Assembly (NCBI GenBank): GCA_964036045.1
Contig: OZ038384.1
Location: 24,605,000-24,668,999, forward strand
Source of the DNA: Eutreptiella sp. 'Long Island Sound 2002'
Lineage: Eukaryota > Euglenozoa > Euglenophyceae > Eutreptiales > Eutreptiaceae
Length of the DNA stretch: 64,000 bases
Reading direction: 5' to 3'
The position numbers were made by a program, and so were the translations under genes. Below are positions 1 to 9,573 of this stretch, piece by piece. The notes under the pieces were generated by a model. The model had not been told where the DNA came from and did no database searches. It saw only the letters and a list, made by a program, of their open reading frames with translations. Position 1 is the first letter of the stretch. Each line of letters starts with the position of its first letter.

Positions 1-317
1 CCAGCGCCACCACCACCAACAGCCTCACCACCACCACCACCAACACCAACCCCACCACTACCACTGCCCACCACTCTATTCCACCGGGCCACAACCCCCC
101 GTGCACGAGGAGCACCAGCGTATGGGATGGCAGCAACCGGGCGCTCCACTTCCATACCCCGCCTACCACCAGGGGCAACCCCCCCGTACCACGTACCGTA
201 TCCCCCCCGCCACCAAGTCCGCGCCCAAGGGGCCCCCCGGGCCCAACCCCACCAACGACAGTCAATCGACCCGTACCACCAACCGCCGCCGCCGCCGCAC
301 CCCTACGCGTTGGATCA

Positions 318-1355
318 ATGGAGGACGAGGGACTCTCCCCCCCGCCCCCCCTCAGTACCAAGTGGCACCACGCGAGGCCCCCCAGGACCCGCCGACACCT
401 CCTGACTGGCCTGGCTTGCCCCGCGACGAGGCCTGCTCCAGCAAACGGCGGCGCTCCCACTCCCCCCCTGCACGCCGCGCCCACCCCCAGCGTCCACGCT
501 CCGCACGGCGCCACCGCGCCTCAGCCGCTCACTCGCGCCGCTCTCGCTCCCCAAAACGCCACCACGACCCCCCAGGGCCCCGCTGTCGCCGCTTCTTCTC
601 CCCTGGGCGCCGACACGCACGCCACCGCCGCCCAATGTCCACCTCCCCCTCCCCCCACGAGCCCCACTGGGCTTCCCATTCCCCCCGCCGCCCGTACGCG
701 TCCTCCACCCGCAGCCCACGCTACCGCCCCTCCCGCTCCCCCAGGCGCCGCAAAGCACGCCACCGCCGCCCCATGTACACCTCCCCCTCCCCCCACGAGC
801 CCAACAAGGTTTCCCGTCCCCCCCTGCCGCCCGTACGCGTCCTCCACCACCAATCCTGCCACCGCCGCTCCCGCTGCATGTCCATGTCATCTTCCAGCCA
901 CTCCAGGACCTCGAGCTCAGACCCCCCCCCCCCCCCAGTCCCCTGCCCACCTCGCCTGGTGGTCTGCCCCCGCCTTGCGGGAGCTCCGCCGCTGGGTGAA
1001 GTGGGCCGGGGGAGCGGGAAGGCGAGAAGCGGAGCACATGGTGCACACCTTCGAGGAGATCTGCACCCGCAGCCCCGCCAACCCCAAGGAGGCCCCCCTG
1101 GATGACACCATGCCGCAGGCGGCATGGGAGGCCCTCCTCTGGGACACGGTCCAGGGACCCCGCCCCCCTAACACCCCTGAAACCCTCCGCCGGTGGCTCC
1201 AGACGACCGACCCCCAGGCATGGGCCATCGACGCCCCACAGGCCTCCCCCCCGGGCCACCACCACCACATAGGAAAGGGAAGGGGCATGGGCAAGGGGAG
1301 GGACGGAGACAGAAAGGGGCACTCCGGCAAGGGGGCAAGGAAGGGCCCAAAGTGA
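318..1355 (+). CDS. LINE copy A 3'-ORF (Pro-rich protein with conserved Trp/Arg C-terminal domain)
   Basis: The frame encodes 345 residues with no recognised family. The first ~200 residues are low-complexity Pro/Ala/Thr. Residues ~205-310 look globular: they start with an AWW...LRELRRWVKW motif and include a PQAAWEAL motif and an LRRWLQT helix. The C-terminus is basic and glycine/lysine-rich. The domain recurs in copy D (about 18,868-19,251) and in copy B (42,921-43,577), so it is a real conserved product of this element family. The start codon is uncertain because the upstream frame is also open. A nucleic-acid-binding role, suggested by the basic tail, is only inference. Confidence 0.55.
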   Translation: MEDEGLSPPPPLSTKWHHARPPRTRRHLLTGLACPATRPAPANGGAPTPPLHAAPTPSVHAPHGATAPQPLTRAALAPQNATTTPQGPAVAASSPLGADTHATAAQCPPPPPPTSPTGLPIPPAARTRPPPAAHATAPPAPPGAAKHATAAPCTPPPPPTSPTRFPVPPCRPYASSTTNPATAAPAACPCHLPATPGPRAQTPPPPQSPAHLAWWSAPALRELRRWVKWAGGAGRREAEHMVHTFEEICTRSPANPKEAPLDDTMPQAAWEALLWDTVQGPRPPNTPETLRRWLQTTDPQAWAIDAPQASPPGHHHHIGKGRGMGKGRDGDRKGHSGKGARKGPK

Positions 1356-2039
1356 CAGGCAGGCGCCCACAGGGACACGGCACCGGGAGCGACACAACAT
1401 GGGAGCAGGAAACCACCCATGGGCCGGGAAGGGGAAGGAACAGGGACCGTGGCGCAGAGAAAGAGGACACAACGGCGGACACCAGGACCCACACACAGGA
1501 AGGGCATGCCACAACGGAGGGTCCAGCACCGCCCCACCCCGAGCGGACACCGCGCGATCCCCGGAGGCGCACGCCCCCAACACACGCCACCAAAGCACGA
1601 ATCGGACGCCGTACGGACCACACCGGCTCACGCCCACCAGCCACCAGAAACCACATAGGGGAAGGAGGGCACACCTACACAGGGAGAAGGGGCTACACCC
1701 ACAGAGGAAGCCCCCGAGGACACCGCCGCGCAGCGCACCACCATGCCCTCACCGCCAGGCGACGACCCCGGCCACAGCAAGGGCCACCTCACAGACACCA
1801 GAAGAGGAAGAAAGCGCGACCACAGCACCCAGGGCTAGAGGCAAGGACCCTCAGAGGACACAGGACCAAAGCAGAGGCCCCAGGGAGGGCAACCCCGCGG
1901 ACACCTACCTGACCCACCAGCCTGAGCGGCACACCCAGACCCCCACAGCACAAACCCAGCGATGCACTACACACCTAACCGCAGCCCCGAGCAACCAGCC
2001 AGCCACACTCTGACCCGCACCCCGCACCACGACACTGGC

Positions 2040-2340
2040 CGGACTGACCTCCACCGACCCACCACGGCACAACACGGGGCAGCACGGCACACCGCACCGC
2101 AGCGCACCTCTGTGCAACGCACCACGACAAGGCACCCAAAAGTACAACACGCCACAGCACGACGCGACGCGACGCGGCACAGAGCGGCAAACCACAGCAC
2201 GACAGGGCGCAACACGGCGCAGCCCAGCAGGGCGCACCGCAACAAAGACCAGACCAGCACGACGCAGCACGGCGAAACACGGCACGACGCAGCACGGCGC
2301 ACCACAGCACACCACAACACCAAAGCAAGGGGCGCTACCT
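2040..2340. repeat. Short-unit AC-rich minisatellite (LINE A 3' region)
   Basis: Degenerate ~10-bp units of the type GCACGGCGCA are repeated across the stretch. Copy D has an equivalent block at about 20,095-20,420, followed by closely similar sequence, so the array is part of the element's 3' region. Confidence 0.6.
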
Positions 2341-3289
2341 GAAGGTCTAACCAAAACAAGCCCCTGCAGACCCGGCAGGGCGCCGCACCAGCCCGCCACA
2401 CACCGGCAAGGGGCCATTGCGCGCCCGGCAACAACAGTGGCGGTCCGTCCACACAAACTGCCGCCAGAAAGTTAAAACCGGCACCGCAGAGGCGAAGGGA
2501 CACGGACAACCCCACCCCAGCCAACCCCCCCCCCAAGCCAAAAACCCAGCCAAAAAATTCCAGAAAAATTCCAAAAAAATTCGAAAAAACCCCAGCCCGA
2601 CCCCAGCCCGATCAAGCCTAACCCAGGGCCTCACGAAGCCGCCTGGCGCAACCGCCCAGCCGGCAGAGCCAGAACCTAACCCGACAGAAAGGGCCACCGA
2701 GCCAAACGTGTACATAACCCACCCGACCCATGGGGCCGGGGCAAGGCCTGGCAAAACGCAAGCACCAACAGCATCCCGGATGACCACACCAAATGCCGAC
2801 CAGTGCGTGCACCAGCCCACGGAAGGCAGAGGGAGGAACCGGCAGACCCCCCCCCAAAATGAAAACAGGGGGGGGGCACGAGAAAGGCCCCCAGCCACGA
2901 AATCGCCCGACCACACCACAAGAGGTAACCAAACCCCCCAGCCAGACGGCAACGAAGACGGGACCCCCCCAAGGGTCACCGGAGGGCCACCCAGCCAAGG
3001 CCGGTAACACCAAACCGGGGGCAGCGGCCCTGCGGAAGAATGGACACACCGAACAAGCAGACACACACCACGCTGGGGCGAAGACGGAAAAAGGAAGACA
3101 CACAAAGTCGCAGCCCGAAAGGGAGGGGAAGGGGGGACGCAGACTACGAGAGGCAAGAACGGGACAGCCAGCGACCGACACCCAAAAGCCACGACACGAC
3201 ACTCCACGCCGCCCCCCCCAAAAAAAAGAATCAAAAGGAAAGGGGGGGGGGTAAACCCCACCCCCGGCAACATTTGCACACTCCCCGCC

Positions 3290-3900
3290 ACAGGCGGCCC
3301 CCCAAGAATGGCGGGGTGCAAGCGGGGCACACGCACGAACGCACACACACCCAAACACCGCAACCAAAAGGGGCGGGGCACAGCCGAAACTGGAGCCCAG
3401 CGCGCACGCCCACACCGCACACCCCAGCCAGCAATGGCGGGGAACAAGCGGGGTGCGCACACAAACACACCCACGCCCCAACAACCCAGCCAGGAGTGGC
3501 GGGGCGCGGCTGCAACCCAGGCCCAGGCACACAACCCCGCACCGCACCCCCAGCCAGGAGGTGCAGGGGACCAGGCGGGACGAGCACACAAACACACACA
3601 CACCCCAACGCCTCCCCTAGGAGTGGCGGGGCGCAGCAGAAGCCCGAACCCAAGCACACACGCCCACACCGCACACCCGAAATGGGAACGGCGGGTAACA
3701 GGCGGAGCGCGCACACAGCCACACACGCCCCAAAACCCCAACCAAGAATGGTGGGGTGCAGGCCGAAACCCAAGCCCAACCGCAAACACCACAGACCCCA
3801 GCCGGGAATAGAGGGGCAAAACCACAACCCGTACCCAAACACACCCACCCAAGACCCCAGCCAGGGCTGGCGGGGTTACCGAAACCCAAACCCAGGCACG
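3290..3900. repeat. ~63-bp minisatellite in the LINE A 3' region
   Basis: About ten degenerate units are marked by a recurring AATGGCGGGG-type core near 3,307, 3,371, 3,434, 3,496, 3,560, 3,621, 3,684, 3,748, 3,808 and 3,867, spaced 58-66 bp. Copy D carries a shorter version at about 21,480-21,850. Confidence 0.7.
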
Positions 3901-4636
3901 GCCCAGACCCAAACACAAATGCCACACAACAATAGGAAGCCCAGTGTCCATAGCCCGGGCACTGAGGCGGCCCGTGCCGTGCAGGTGAGCCGGCCAAAGG
4001 AGATCCGGAGACCTGGGGTAAGGCTGCATCCTAAAGCATGCGCTGCTTTGGGATTCGAGGCAGAGCGTGCGACACCCAAGCGCCTCGGAACCCAAGTACC
4101 AAGAACATGCATGCATGCCCTGGGTACAGGATACCCCAGGATGTCTGGGAACCTCTAGGGTTCCGCCTAAAAGAGAAGACGTGCGCAAGCACGGGGGCAC
4201 ACCCTCCCGGCGAGACAAGCACGTCACGCTGGCGGCGATCGGCCCTCCCCGGTGTTGCCCGGGACCGCTTTATTGGGGGCCACCAGTCAGGTCTAGCGGG
4301 ATGTAAGCCGCCTCCCCTCTTCATGTGCCGAAGGTTTCTCCTATGATTTTACGGGGAGTAGTCCGGCCATAACTGAAATACCCCACAATTGGTCGCCAGA
4401 TCGTCAATCAACAAAATGGTCGCACAGAATCAACAGGACATTTAAATTTGCAGCCGCAATGTCAACACCTGTGCCCGAAACCTTCCATTCCGCCTGAATT
4501 AACATTCAATTTGATAATCCTTGTTCCTTGTAACGTTACAGTTGTTCTGTCAGAAAAACCAATCAAACGTCGCACCGATTGGTCTGTTGATTGATTTGCG
4601 CCTGTTTCTGCTTTATTTGCTCAGCTGTGCCAAAGG

Positions 4637-5005
4637 ATGTCTTCTGACGACAGTACAGACGACAGTACATCCTCTTCTTCGTCATCATCAGAAAAGGTCA
4701 AGGTCAACGTTCGAGCTGAGCAAGAATCAGAGCTTGAAGACGCCAACGAAGAAGCTGGAGTTGAAGAACAGGAAGAGGAGGAACAAGAAGAAGAAGACGA
4801 GGAAGACAATGACCCCGACCTTTCGCCTACACAAGTGACCTTGGACAGCAGCGAAATCTTCAACACCTTTGCAAGTGTGTTACATCGTCAGCCGATGTTC
4901 AAATGGACAGGGGTCTCAGGTGCAGTGTCAGAGCTCTCCTGCATCCCACAGACTTTGACTGATGCAATTGCAAAATTTGATGGAGAACATCCGGTGAGGT
5001 CCTAG
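4637..5005 (+). CDS. Small acidic protein ORF inside the AT-rich insert
   Basis: This ATG-started frame encodes 122 residues. It opens with a serine/aspartate run (residues ~2-17), followed by a glutamate-rich acidic stretch to about residue 60. The last 55 residues look more globular (hydrophobic, with FNTFASVLHRQP and a GVSGAVSELS segment). No family is recognised. It is the longest ATG-started frame in the insert. It could be the 5' exon of a larger gene or a spurious ORF, since acidic repeats are easily produced by GAA/GAC-rich DNA. Confidence 0.3.
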   Translation: MSSDDSTDDSTSSSSSSSEKVKVNVRAEQESELEDANEEAGVEEQEEEEQEEEDEEDNDPDLSPTQVTLDSSEIFNTFASVLHRQPMFKWTGVSGAVSELSCIPQTLTDAIAKFDGEHPVRS

Positions 5006-5691
5006 AGCAAGTGCACTGCTTTGCGGGTTGGTCCAGGCACCACCGAGGAGACGTGTGAAGTGGTGATTGACAACGCAGTGCTGGAATATACCACCGTGGT
5101 GGTAGTTGGGTCTTGCAAGATGCTGGAAGTATGTCCCAAAGGTGTGTTGAATTGTCAAGACGTTTGGTTCGACGATTGGTTCGACGATCGTCCAGCCAAT
5201 GCTTCAACGTTTTGCTGCTGTATCCTTCAGTGTCCTCAGCGACGCGAACAGTGCTGCACACGCACGAAGCATGGCACCTCGCAACGACAATGGTATTCAA
5301 GGTCCGGCCGCACCGCAAGCAGCGTCTGTATCTGGTTTTGATTCATCCACCTGGTTGTGTGAAAGTTGAGACAGAGAATGATAGGAGGAGAAGGAAAAGG
5401 AGAATGGTGAACTGTCTGCTCGGTTGGACGCACTGGAAGCACGTGTGCGCTGTCTTGAGGACAATTTGGCTGCATTGTTGCCACCGGCAAAGAGGAAGAA
5501 GAGCAGTGCTTCAGACTAAGAGGAAGGTTAAGAATGGTGCCTCTATTCGATTTCAGTTTCAGATTTTGTTGCACATCCCAAATTCTCTGCAAATTGTTAT
5601 GTGAACAACTAATGGTTGCCTTGTGTGTCTGTGCCACATGTATGAGAGATGTGTGAGGTATGTGTAACACAGTGTTACAATCTGAACCAAA

Positions 5692-6140
5692 GGAACCAGA
5701 AACTAGATGTCGAACCAATCGTCGCGCCGATTGGTGCGACGTTTGATTCGACGATTGGTTCCACATTTTTTCACTGTGCAAACGGGCTTGAAGCATGCAG
5801 AAAATAAAGTTCTATTATTCCTCGGAAGAAAGGTCTGAGACTCAGAGTGGATGTTATAGACAGTCCAGTAATATGAATAAAAGCAACCGGAAACTAAATG
5901 CCGAACCAATCGTCGCGCAGACTGGAGCGAGGTTTGGTTCCAGGATCCCTGGCATATTTTTTCACTGTGAAAACTGCCTGGAAGCATGCAAAAACACAGT
6001 ATCTAGTATTGTTTGGCAGAAACATCTGAGACGCACAGTGGATGTCGGAAAGATGATTCAAATATGCACAAAAGCAACCAGAAAGGTTGAACCAACCGTT
6101 GCACATTCCAAAGGTTTCACAGCCTACTACCTACAATAAC
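5692..6140. repeat. Degenerate ~190-bp tandem repeat, two to three units
   Basis: Units start near 5,692, 5,883 and 6,073. Each opens with an AAGCAACCGGAAACTA-like block, followed by GAACCAATCGTCGCGC and later a TTTTTTCACTGTG block and a GAAGCATGCA block. The third unit is partial. The GAACCAATCGTC motif also occurs inverted (GACGATTGGTTC) at 5,163-5,185 and 5,750-5,763, so the units carry hairpin-forming sites. Confidence 0.7.
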
Positions 6141-6579
6141 AGTGCAGGAGAAGAACAAACACACAGAAAATTGGTGCAGCTGACAAAGAGGTTGATAAAA
6201 CTCTAAGAGCTAAATCAATGGAACCTGTCGGCGGGACATTCATACTTTTGGCCACTTTTTGCCCGGTAAAATCAAAGGTGCTTCCAGTCCGTCACAGGGG
6301 CGACGCCAGGGGGAACCATGGGGCGCCTGTCCACGACCGAGTGCACCTACCTACCTACCTACCTACTCAGTAGATCAGACCGGTTTAAACCACGGTTCAC
6401 TCCGTGGAGAAACTTGACCACTTGGGGATTCAGTTCATCCAGCGAAATATCACAATCATTGCCATCGATGAGAGATGCAATGCTTCCGCAGTGTGGGGCT
6501 GGTAATGGGCTGGTCGCCCCATCTCGGAGATGGAGGGGTACATCTGGGATAGGTACACCAACTTTCGTCATGCGGTCAA

Positions 6580-6913
6580 AAAATGGTCTTCGTGCAGCAG
6601 CTTCCCCTGTTTGGCCCCAATCAGGTCAAATAACCAGGACTTGCGCTCGGTGGAGCACGGCCTTGGTAACCATCTTCTCGAGGTGTGACAACGGGGGGTT
6701 GGCCCAGCATAACTGAAAGTCGTGCCAGTTGTAGGCATAACATAAATTGGGTAGGGTGCATTACAACGGTTCGGTATGATCTTTGTGGTTGGCGTACAAG
6801 TCCACAGTGGGTCTCAAATCACCAAGGTTGATGAGGACCTGCTCCCTCAGTGAGGGTAACAAACTGTAGGCTTCTCTGCGGGAAATTCTCAAAGATGAAT
6901 GAGCAGGTGGCAA
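6580..6913 (-). pseudogene. NPP methyltransferase-like module of the minus-strand gypsy pol (broken)
   Basis: Downstream of the protease and in the same frame, the translation reads PTVDLYANHKDH..., then CWANPPLSHLEKMV, then a VLVI-stop-PDWG segment. This matches the DAFANKQ...LWINPPFDVFPRVV...ILIVPNWP block of the plus-strand element (33,058-33,255). NPP followed by a hydrophobic residue is the catalytic signature of N6-adenine methyltransferases, and related modules are known in DIRS-type retrotransposons. The frame contains stops at about 6,764 (TAA) and 6,638 (TGA), so this copy is dead. The motif sits at about 6,689-6,700. Confidence 0.6.
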
Positions 6914-7300
6914 TCAGTTTGCTCCTTCTTTCTGACAGGACTTCTCAGATAACGATACCAAGGATAATTCATCAGTCTCTGGATTTTTGACAATGAGTCT
7001 CGATGGAGTGAAAATCAAACCAAGAATCGTCTTGGCAATTTGACGGATGAAATTCTTGCCCAGGCATACCTGAAAAGCTGAAGTCTCCATAACGAAAGAA
7101 ACATGCGGAAGATTGAAATTGCCCATGCCCACATCCACGGATTTTCCTCCTTCACTGTACGTGTAGTGCCCATCTCCCGCCTTGACTGCACAGTAACCCC
7201 TGCAACTCGGATCTGACACCAATGATGAAGCCATAATGGAATCGGTTGCACCAGTATCCAAAACAGCGTCACACATCTCCTCCTTCACAACCAGGGGTAG
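6914..7300 (-). CDS. Retroelement aspartic protease (minus-strand gypsy)
   Basis: The frame encodes ~124 residues. The active-site motif is VLDTGATDS near its start, followed by typical flap and C-terminal hydrophobic strands (LGKNFIRQIA). This enzyme would cleave the Gag-Pol polyprotein. The frame is the same as gag and is separated from it only by a TGA at 7,301-7,303. That TGA is one C-to-T change from an Arg CGA codon, so gag and protease were probably one polyprotein. It ends at a TGA (6,914-6,916), again in frame with the next module. Confidence 0.75.
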   Translation of the reverse strand, partial: LPLVVKEEMCDAVLDTGATDSIMASSLVSDPSCRGYCAVKAGDGHYTYSEGGKSVDVGMGNFNLPHVSFVMETSAFQVCLGKNFIRQIAKTILGLIFTPSRLIVKNPETDELSLVSLSEKSCQKEGAN

Positions 7301-9463
7301 TCACAACGTGAGACTGTCCTTGACAGCGGCTCGAAGCAGGTCCACATTTTCCTCTACCTCTGAAAATGCCAGACCTCTCTTCCTGTTCTTGGCTTGACTC
7401 TCAGTGTCCTCCTGCATCGGTTTGGTCTCTGCGGAGGAGGCGCCAGCCCCAGCACTTACTGCGGAGGGGCCAGATGCATCTTCCTTTCCTGGGCCAGCTT
7501 TTGGTTCCTTTTGCTTCTGGTCCTTCCATTTCTTCTTGGCGTCTTCCACCGCCTTTTGAGCTGCCTCGTCACTGAGACTGGATGGTATCAGGAAGGTCTT
7601 GAGTCGATCCTCTTTCTGTTTTCTTTGGATCTCAAAGCAATGATCGCTGTACTTGTTTGTTTTACCACAATGTTTACACTGAATGCGTGCCTTGAATTCG
7701 GCGATCAACGCGTTGGAGTCCAACTGTCCTTTGCCTCCTCTGCCTCCTTGGCCTTTTCCTCTTCCTCGACCTTTTCCTTTGCCAGAGTCTTTTCCTCCTT
7801 TGTCGCCCTTGCCTTCTTTCTCAGAGACTCTTAGCTCTGCAATTATTGAGTGGCATGGGAAGAGAAGTTCGGTGATGTCCAACTTGGGAGCTGAACTTCC
7901 AGACAATGGTCCTCCAGAAGAAGAGGTGTCCTTTTCCTTATCTCTCTGGTCTTCTTGGTATCGACTCGAAGCAGTGCGCCCGAATGCAGAACCACGAGAA
8001 GCGGCAAGATGTTTGAAACCGACAGAAGGCTGTGGGCGCTCCTTCATGAGATCCTTCAATGAACCAGAAGAGTGCATCCTTGCAAAAAGGTTATCGTCCT
8101 TGGTCCTTTCAACGAATAGTTTATCATTGATCTTTGAAGAAAGTTCCATAAGCTTGCGCTCCTCAGTCATAACTCCTGGGTTCATCTTGTCAAACAGCCT
8201 TTCCAGTGTTTCGAACAATTTGACCACTTGCTCTGGTTTCGGGTCATAAGGTAAATGGGACACCTTCGAAATCTCACCCAGAATCGAGAGGTCTGTCTCC
8301 AGCGTAGGATAGAGGTCTTGAAGGTTTTTGAGAAAATCTTCAGAGCTTGTGGCCGTTTTGACCAATTTTGGGACTTTTTCTTGAAGTTCAGGATCCTTGA
8401 TGCCCTGAACGATGAGGTTAGCCTTCACCCGATCTTTGGCTTTGGCCTTGCCAGTGAGCACTAGGTATGTTCCAAAATGTTCTGCATACTCCTCAACATT
8501 GCGCCCATGGAACGGTGGAGTTTTTATTTTCACAGTGTTAGTCTTATCCTCTCCACTGTCATCCGACCACTCATATTTGTTCACACCTCCACACACTTCT
8601 GTGAGCGTGGCAAAGGCCGATGATTCTCGCGTAACAAAGGGACTTTTCTTAGTAGAAGGAGAACAACTGGAGATTGGCATACGTCGAATGTCTTCGGACG
8701 TCTTAGAGGTCTTCTCGTTCATACGATCAATGAGCACCTTCAAAAGAAGTGGGTCATCCGTCTCCACGATTTCTTCCTCAGAGTTGTCAGAGAGAGTCTT
8801 GTGGCACTCAACTTTAGATTTTCCCTTAAGTGTCTTACGCGTACGCTTCTCTCGTACTTCGGTAGCTTTCTGCTTCATTTTCTCCTTGAGATCCGTCAAT
8901 AAATAGTCTTCCAGCCAGTCGCTCATTTCTTCGTGCTCTCCTTCCGTCAGCTCGCCAATTTCATCTTTTGGCTCCTTTGCAAATTTTGTCTCAGGTAATT
9001 CATAAGAACCTCCGGAGAAATCATGACCTACTTCGGAACTCGAGGTCCAAACAGGTACTCTGTGATCGTCTCCTGAACAGTGATCCTTTGGTGACGACGT
9101 AGGTTCCAGAATAATGGTCGGCAGACTGAAAGGAACAGGTGTCGTAGTAGATCCTGACGGGAAAATCCGTCGAATTATACCTGGAAATGAACTGGTCAAG
9201 CGTCTGCGCGCGCCGCTCTCTTGAATTGAAGCTGCGGTACTGTTGAAAACAAGCTTTTCTTGTAGATAAAAGAAATTCTGCATGTTCTCTCCTTCGACAC
9301 CTAAGACACGCTCGCGTTCTTCCAAGCCAGCCAGTAAAAAAATATAAGGATCACCAATAGAATCCAATTCTTGTTTTCCCATGGGTTGATAACTTTCATA
9401 TGATTGAGATAAAGGTTGCCTTTCTTGATTCGCCCCATTGTCCTCTTGTGCTCTGTGAACCAA
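7301..9463 (-). CDS. Gag polyprotein of the minus-strand gypsy element
   Basis: The frame encodes about 720 residues. A charged N-terminal third (acidic and Lys/Glu-rich, ~170-290) precedes a helical capsid-like segment (~325-480, beginning KIKTPPFHGRNVEEYAEHF). A Gly/Lys/Arg-rich basic linker and a zinc-knuckle-like CKHCGKTNKYSDHC (C-x2-C-x4-K-x4-C) follow, with Lys where His is expected. The capsid would package element RNA and the basic region plus knuckle would bind it. No ATG lies at the extreme N-terminus; the first is about 27 residues in. Another frame (9,301-9,594) opens with an ATG inside the LTR, so the true start is unresolved. Confidence 0.75.
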   Translation of the reverse strand: MVHRAQEDNGANQERQPLSQSYESYQPMGKQELDSIGDPYIFLLAGLEERERVLGVEGENMQNFFYLQEKLVFNSTAASIQESGARRRLTSSFPGIIRRIFPSGSTTTPVPFSLPTIILEPTSSPKDHCSGDDHRVPVWTSSSEVGHDFSGGSYELPETKFAKEPKDEIGELTEGEHEEMSDWLEDYLLTDLKEKMKQKATEVREKRTRKTLKGKSKVECHKTLSDNSEEEIVETDDPLLLKVLIDRMNEKTSKTSEDIRRMPISSCSPSTKKSPFVTRESSAFATLTEVCGGVNKYEWSDDSGEDKTNTVKIKTPPFHGRNVEEYAEHFGTYLVLTGKAKAKDRVKANLIVQGIKDPELQEKVPKLVKTATSSEDFLKNLQDLYPTLETDLSILGEISKVSHLPYDPKPEQVVKLFETLERLFDKMNPGVMTEERKLMELSSKINDKLFVERTKDDNLFARMHSSGSLKDLMKERPQPSVGFKHLAASRGSAFGRTASSRYQEDQRDKEKDTSSSGGPLSGSSAPKLDITELLFPCHSIIAELRVSEKEGKGDKGGKDSGKGKGRGRGKGQGGRGGKGQLDSNALIAEFKARIQCKHCGKTNKYSDHCFEIQRKQKEDRLKTFLIPSSLSDEAAQKAVEDAKKKWKDQKQKEPKAGPGKEDASGPSAVSAGAGASSAETKPMQEDTESQAKNRKRGLAFSEVEENVDLLRAAVKDSLTL

Positions 9464-9560
9464 AAACCCCAGTGACGCTTGTTGATCGTCGACGTTGCTA
9501 GAACTCGCGAGATCGACGCTTCAACGTGTGGAATCGATATCGTGCACAGTAGCATCCATA

Positions 9561-9572
9561 CCTCTGCTACCA
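9561..9572 (-). other. Primer-binding site (initiator Met tRNA)
   Basis: On the minus strand this reads TGGTAGCAGAGG, complementary to the 3' end of eukaryotic initiator-Met tRNA (CCTCTGCTA plus CCA). It starts one base inside the LTR edge and is the same 12-mer as in the plus-strand gypsy element at 29,161. Confidence 0.85.
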
Positions 9573-9573
9573 C

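Larger units (their letters stand above)
1356..4326 (+). other. Long C-rich 3' untranslated region of LINE copy A
   Basis: About 3 kb of strongly C/A-biased sequence follows the 3'-ORF stop. Open frames exist in all directions but none has a recognisable domain, and they are composition-driven. Several blocks align with copy D, for example around 2,706-2,750 and 20,761-20,800, and 3,950-4,320 and 21,845-22,235. They mark a conserved 3' UTR rather than coding sequence. Confidence 0.55.
4327..6284. mobile_element. AT-rich insert with short terminal inverted repeats, possibly a DNA transposon
   Basis: This insert breaks the 3' end of LINE copy A; the homologous stretch is continuous in copy D at 22,232-22,270. 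Near its ends are CCTATGATTTTACGGGG (4,340-4,356) and, on the opposite strand, CCTTTGATTTTACCGGG (6,262-6,278), matching at 15 of 17 positions. Inside are repeated GACGATTGGTTC-type motifs in both orientations and ~190-bp tandem units, like the subterminal repeats of DNA transposons. No transposase is visible and a clean target duplication is not evident, so it may be non-autonomous. Confidence 0.5.
1..6364 (+). mobile_element. LINE-like element copy A, 5' end outside window
   Basis: This is a GC-rich, C-biased non-LTR retrotransposon copy. Its order and sequence parallel copy D (17.85-22.35 kb): a proline/histidine-rich 5' part, an ORF ending in a conserved Trp/Arg domain, an AC-rich minisatellite, a ~63-bp minisatellite, and a matching 3' end around 4,200-4,326. 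The 3' end is interrupted by an AT-rich insert (about 4,327-6,284). It resumes at 6,285 with sequence matching copy D near 22,260-22,320 and ends in an (ACCT)n run at about 6,345-6,364. A short-repeat tail in place of an LTR is typical of target-primed non-LTR insertion. The element lies inside the pol region of a minus-strand gypsy element. No reverse transcriptase is visible, because the copy is cut by the window edge or was 5'-truncated. Confidence 0.7.

Noticed and set aside
315-1637. 440-codon minus-strand ORF opposite LINE copy A
   Set aside because: It is the Gly/Arg/Val-rich shadow of C-rich DNA. The plus-strand frame has a conserved domain shared with two other copies.
2347-4227. 626-codon minus-strand ORF over the LINE A 3' region
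   Set aside because: Cys/Val/Trp/Gly-rich translation follows from base composition and a 63-bp minisatellite; no domain is present.
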